Below the pieces are notes generated by a model, which was given only the letters and a program-made list of their open reading frames with translations, was not told the DNA's origin and searched no databases. From contig CAZVPD010000184.1 in the NCBI GenBank assembly GCA_964628455.1, positions 1 through 6,811 on the forward strand: 6,811 nt of DNA. The letters run 5' to 3'. This DNA comes from JAQVWU01 sp964628455. GTDB taxonomy: Bacteria; Bacillota; Clostridia; Oscillospirales; CAG-272. Shown here in pieces: positions 6,390 to 6,811 of the stretch. The position numbers and the translations under genes were made by a program. Position 1 is the first letter of the stretch. The number at the start of each line of letters is the position of its first letter.

Positions 6390-6536
6390 ATGCCTTTTTT
6401 ATTGGATTTTTTGTGTTTTTTATTGTTTTATCTTGATTTGCCGTCGAATATGTGCTATACTGTAGGATGGCGTTTTATCCGAAATTACGGCGGCTGTGCC
6501 GCGGTATCATACAGGTCTGTGACAAAGACGGAGTGA
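6390..6536 (+). CDS. Possible leaderless 48-codon ORF upstream of uvrB (doubtful)
   Basis: ATG at 6390 opens a 48-codon frame ending in TGA at 6534-6536. The predicted peptide starts with a hydrophobic stretch (MPFLLDFLCFLLFYLDL) followed by a more polar part with two cysteines and a basic end (SVTKTE). There is no ribosome-binding site. However, the ATG falls about 7 nt after the P1 -10 box, where transcription is predicted to begin, so the message could be leaderless. The stop codon overlaps the GGAGTGA ribosome-binding site of uvrB. Against it: the T-rich DNA contains few possible stop codons and codes for F and L by default, promoter P2 lies inside the frame, and I recognise no homologue. 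Probably chance, or at most a leader peptide. Confidence 0.15.
   Translation: MPFLLDFLCFLLFYLDLPSNMCYTVGWRFIRNYGGCAAVSYRSVTKTE
6433..6461 (+). promoter_or_regulatory. uvrB promoter P2 with extended -10
   Basis: TTGATT (6433-6438, 4 of 6 matches), 17 nt, then TATACT (6456-6461, 5 of 6 matches). It is preceded by TGC, which makes an extended -10 of the TGn type. The predicted start near 6468 gives a leader of about 75 nt. T6 tracts just upstream could act as an UP-like or curved element. Confidence 0.7.
6486..6506 (+). repeat. Inverted repeat (hairpin) in the uvrB leader
   Basis: TAC, G, GCGGC, loop TGT, GCCGC, G, GTA: a dyad that is perfect apart from one G-G mismatch. It would form a GC-rich hairpin in the RNA from both uvrB promoters, about 24 nt upstream of the ribosome-binding site. 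No T-run follows, so it is not a terminator. It could stabilise the message or be a protein site; function unknown. Confidence 0.45.
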
Positions 6537-6543
6537 AGTGATT

Positions 6544-6811
6544 ATGAAAGAAACAAAATTCAGGCTCAGGAGCGATTACAGTCCGCGCGGGGATCAGCCG
6601 AAAGCCATCGGTTTGCTTACGGCGGGGATTGAAGCCGGTCTGCACGAACAGACTCTTTTGGGCGTTACCGGTTCGGGTAAAACTTTTACGATGGCCAATA
6701 TAATCGAAAAATGTCAGCGCCCGACCCTTGTTCTCGCACACAACAAAACGCTTGCAGCCCAGCTCTGTTCCGAATTCCGCGAATTTTTCCCGGACAGCGC
6801 CGTCGAATACT
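6544..6811 (+). CDS. uvrB: UvrABC system protein B, N-terminal 89 residues, cut by window edge
   Basis: Damage-verifying helicase-like subunit of nucleotide excision repair. It is loaded onto DNA by UvrA and recruits UvrC. The visible part is the start of helicase domain 1: FRLRSDYSPRGDQPKAI at about 6-22, Walker A GVTGSGKT at 40-47 within LLGVTGSGKTFTMANII, AHNKTLAAQL at 65-74 and FREFFPDSAVEY at 78-89. All match the conserved UvrB N-terminus; full-length UvrB is about 660 residues. The ATG at 6544 has GGAGTGA (6530-6536) upstream. An in-frame GTG at 6538 is possible but too close to that site. It is divergent from gpmI and preceded by two strong promoters. uvrA is often next to uvrB but cannot be seen here. 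Confidence 0.97.
   Translation, partial: MKETKFRLRSDYSPRGDQPKAIGLLTAGIEAGLHEQTLLGVTGSGKTFTMANIIEKCQRPTLVLAHNKTLAAQLCSEFREFFPDSAVEY

Larger units (their letters stand above)
6213..6543. other. Divergent intergenic regulatory region between gpmI and uvrB
   Basis: This 331-bp AT-rich stretch holds no gene that I can support firmly. It contains the gpmI promoter (minus strand), two uvrB promoters (plus strand), a 12-bp palindrome GATAATTTTATC (6336-6347) between the two outermost promoters, three T6 tracts (6395-6421), a hairpin in the uvrB leader (6486-6506), and a small inverted repeat AGCGG/CCGCT (6259-6276) in the gpmI leader. A 48-codon plus-strand ORF (6390-6536) is listed separately at low confidence. 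No GAAC or GTTC half-site of a Gram-positive LexA box was found by eye. Confidence 0.8.

Noticed and set aside
6441..6461. CGAATATGTGCT before uvrB as a degenerate LexA box
   Set aside because: Only the left half resembles CGAAC; the right half does not match GTTCG. The bases are better explained as the extended -10 of promoter P2.
6475..6741. Minus-strand ORF of 88 codons overlapping the uvrB start
   Set aside because: It is antisense to conserved UvrB motifs and to the uvrB leader hairpin, with no recognisable product.

Overview
The window looks like a chromosomal housekeeping segment of a Gram-positive bacterium of the Firmicutes (Bacillota), most likely the class Clostridia. The evidence is a hrcA-grpE-dnaK heat-shock operon under a CIRCE operator, a DnaK ATPase domain lacking the insertion typical of Gram-negative DnaK, a class B sortase, strong GGAGG ribosome-binding sites and sigma-A type promoters. 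Intergenic DNA is AT-rich and genes have intermediate GC. I cannot place genus or species.

Layout: six genes lie on the minus strand and one on the plus strand. From right to left on the minus strand they are gpmI (6212-4566), a class B sortase (4422-3304), an ALG5/DPM1-like family 2 glycosyltransferase (3270-2530, TTG start), then hrcA (2331-1267), grpE (1237-509) and the 5' part of dnaK (449-1, cut by the window edge). On the plus strand the 5' part of uvrB starts at 6544 and runs off the right edge. uvrB and gpmI are divergent across a 331-bp regulatory region.

Transcription units inferred from sequence: (1) gpmI from a promoter with a perfect TATAAT box; (2) sortase plus glycosyltransferase from their own promoter with a perfect TATAAT box, ended by a Rho-independent terminator whose stem begins inside the glycosyltransferase stop codon; (3) hrcA-grpE-dnaK, with a CIRCE operator (17 of 18 arm positions match) in the leader, so HrcA should repress its own operon; (4) uvrB, preceded by two tandem promoters, one a perfect TTGACA-17-TATAAT and the other carrying an extended -10.

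Roles: HrcA is the repressor, and GrpE is the nucleotide-exchange factor of the Hsp70 DnaK. GpmI is the glycolytic 2,3-BPG-independent phosphoglycerate mutase, here of the long plant-like form. The sortase attaches proteins to the cell wall. The glycosyltransferase probably makes a polyprenyl-phosphate sugar or another glycan precursor. UvrB is the damage-recognition helicase of nucleotide excision repair. I saw no mobile element, CRISPR array, tRNA or rRNA, and no convincing new multi-gene system. The less ordinary items are the uvrB upstream region, including a possible 48-codon leaderless ORF, the plant-like GpmI, and the sortase/glycosyltransferase pair.
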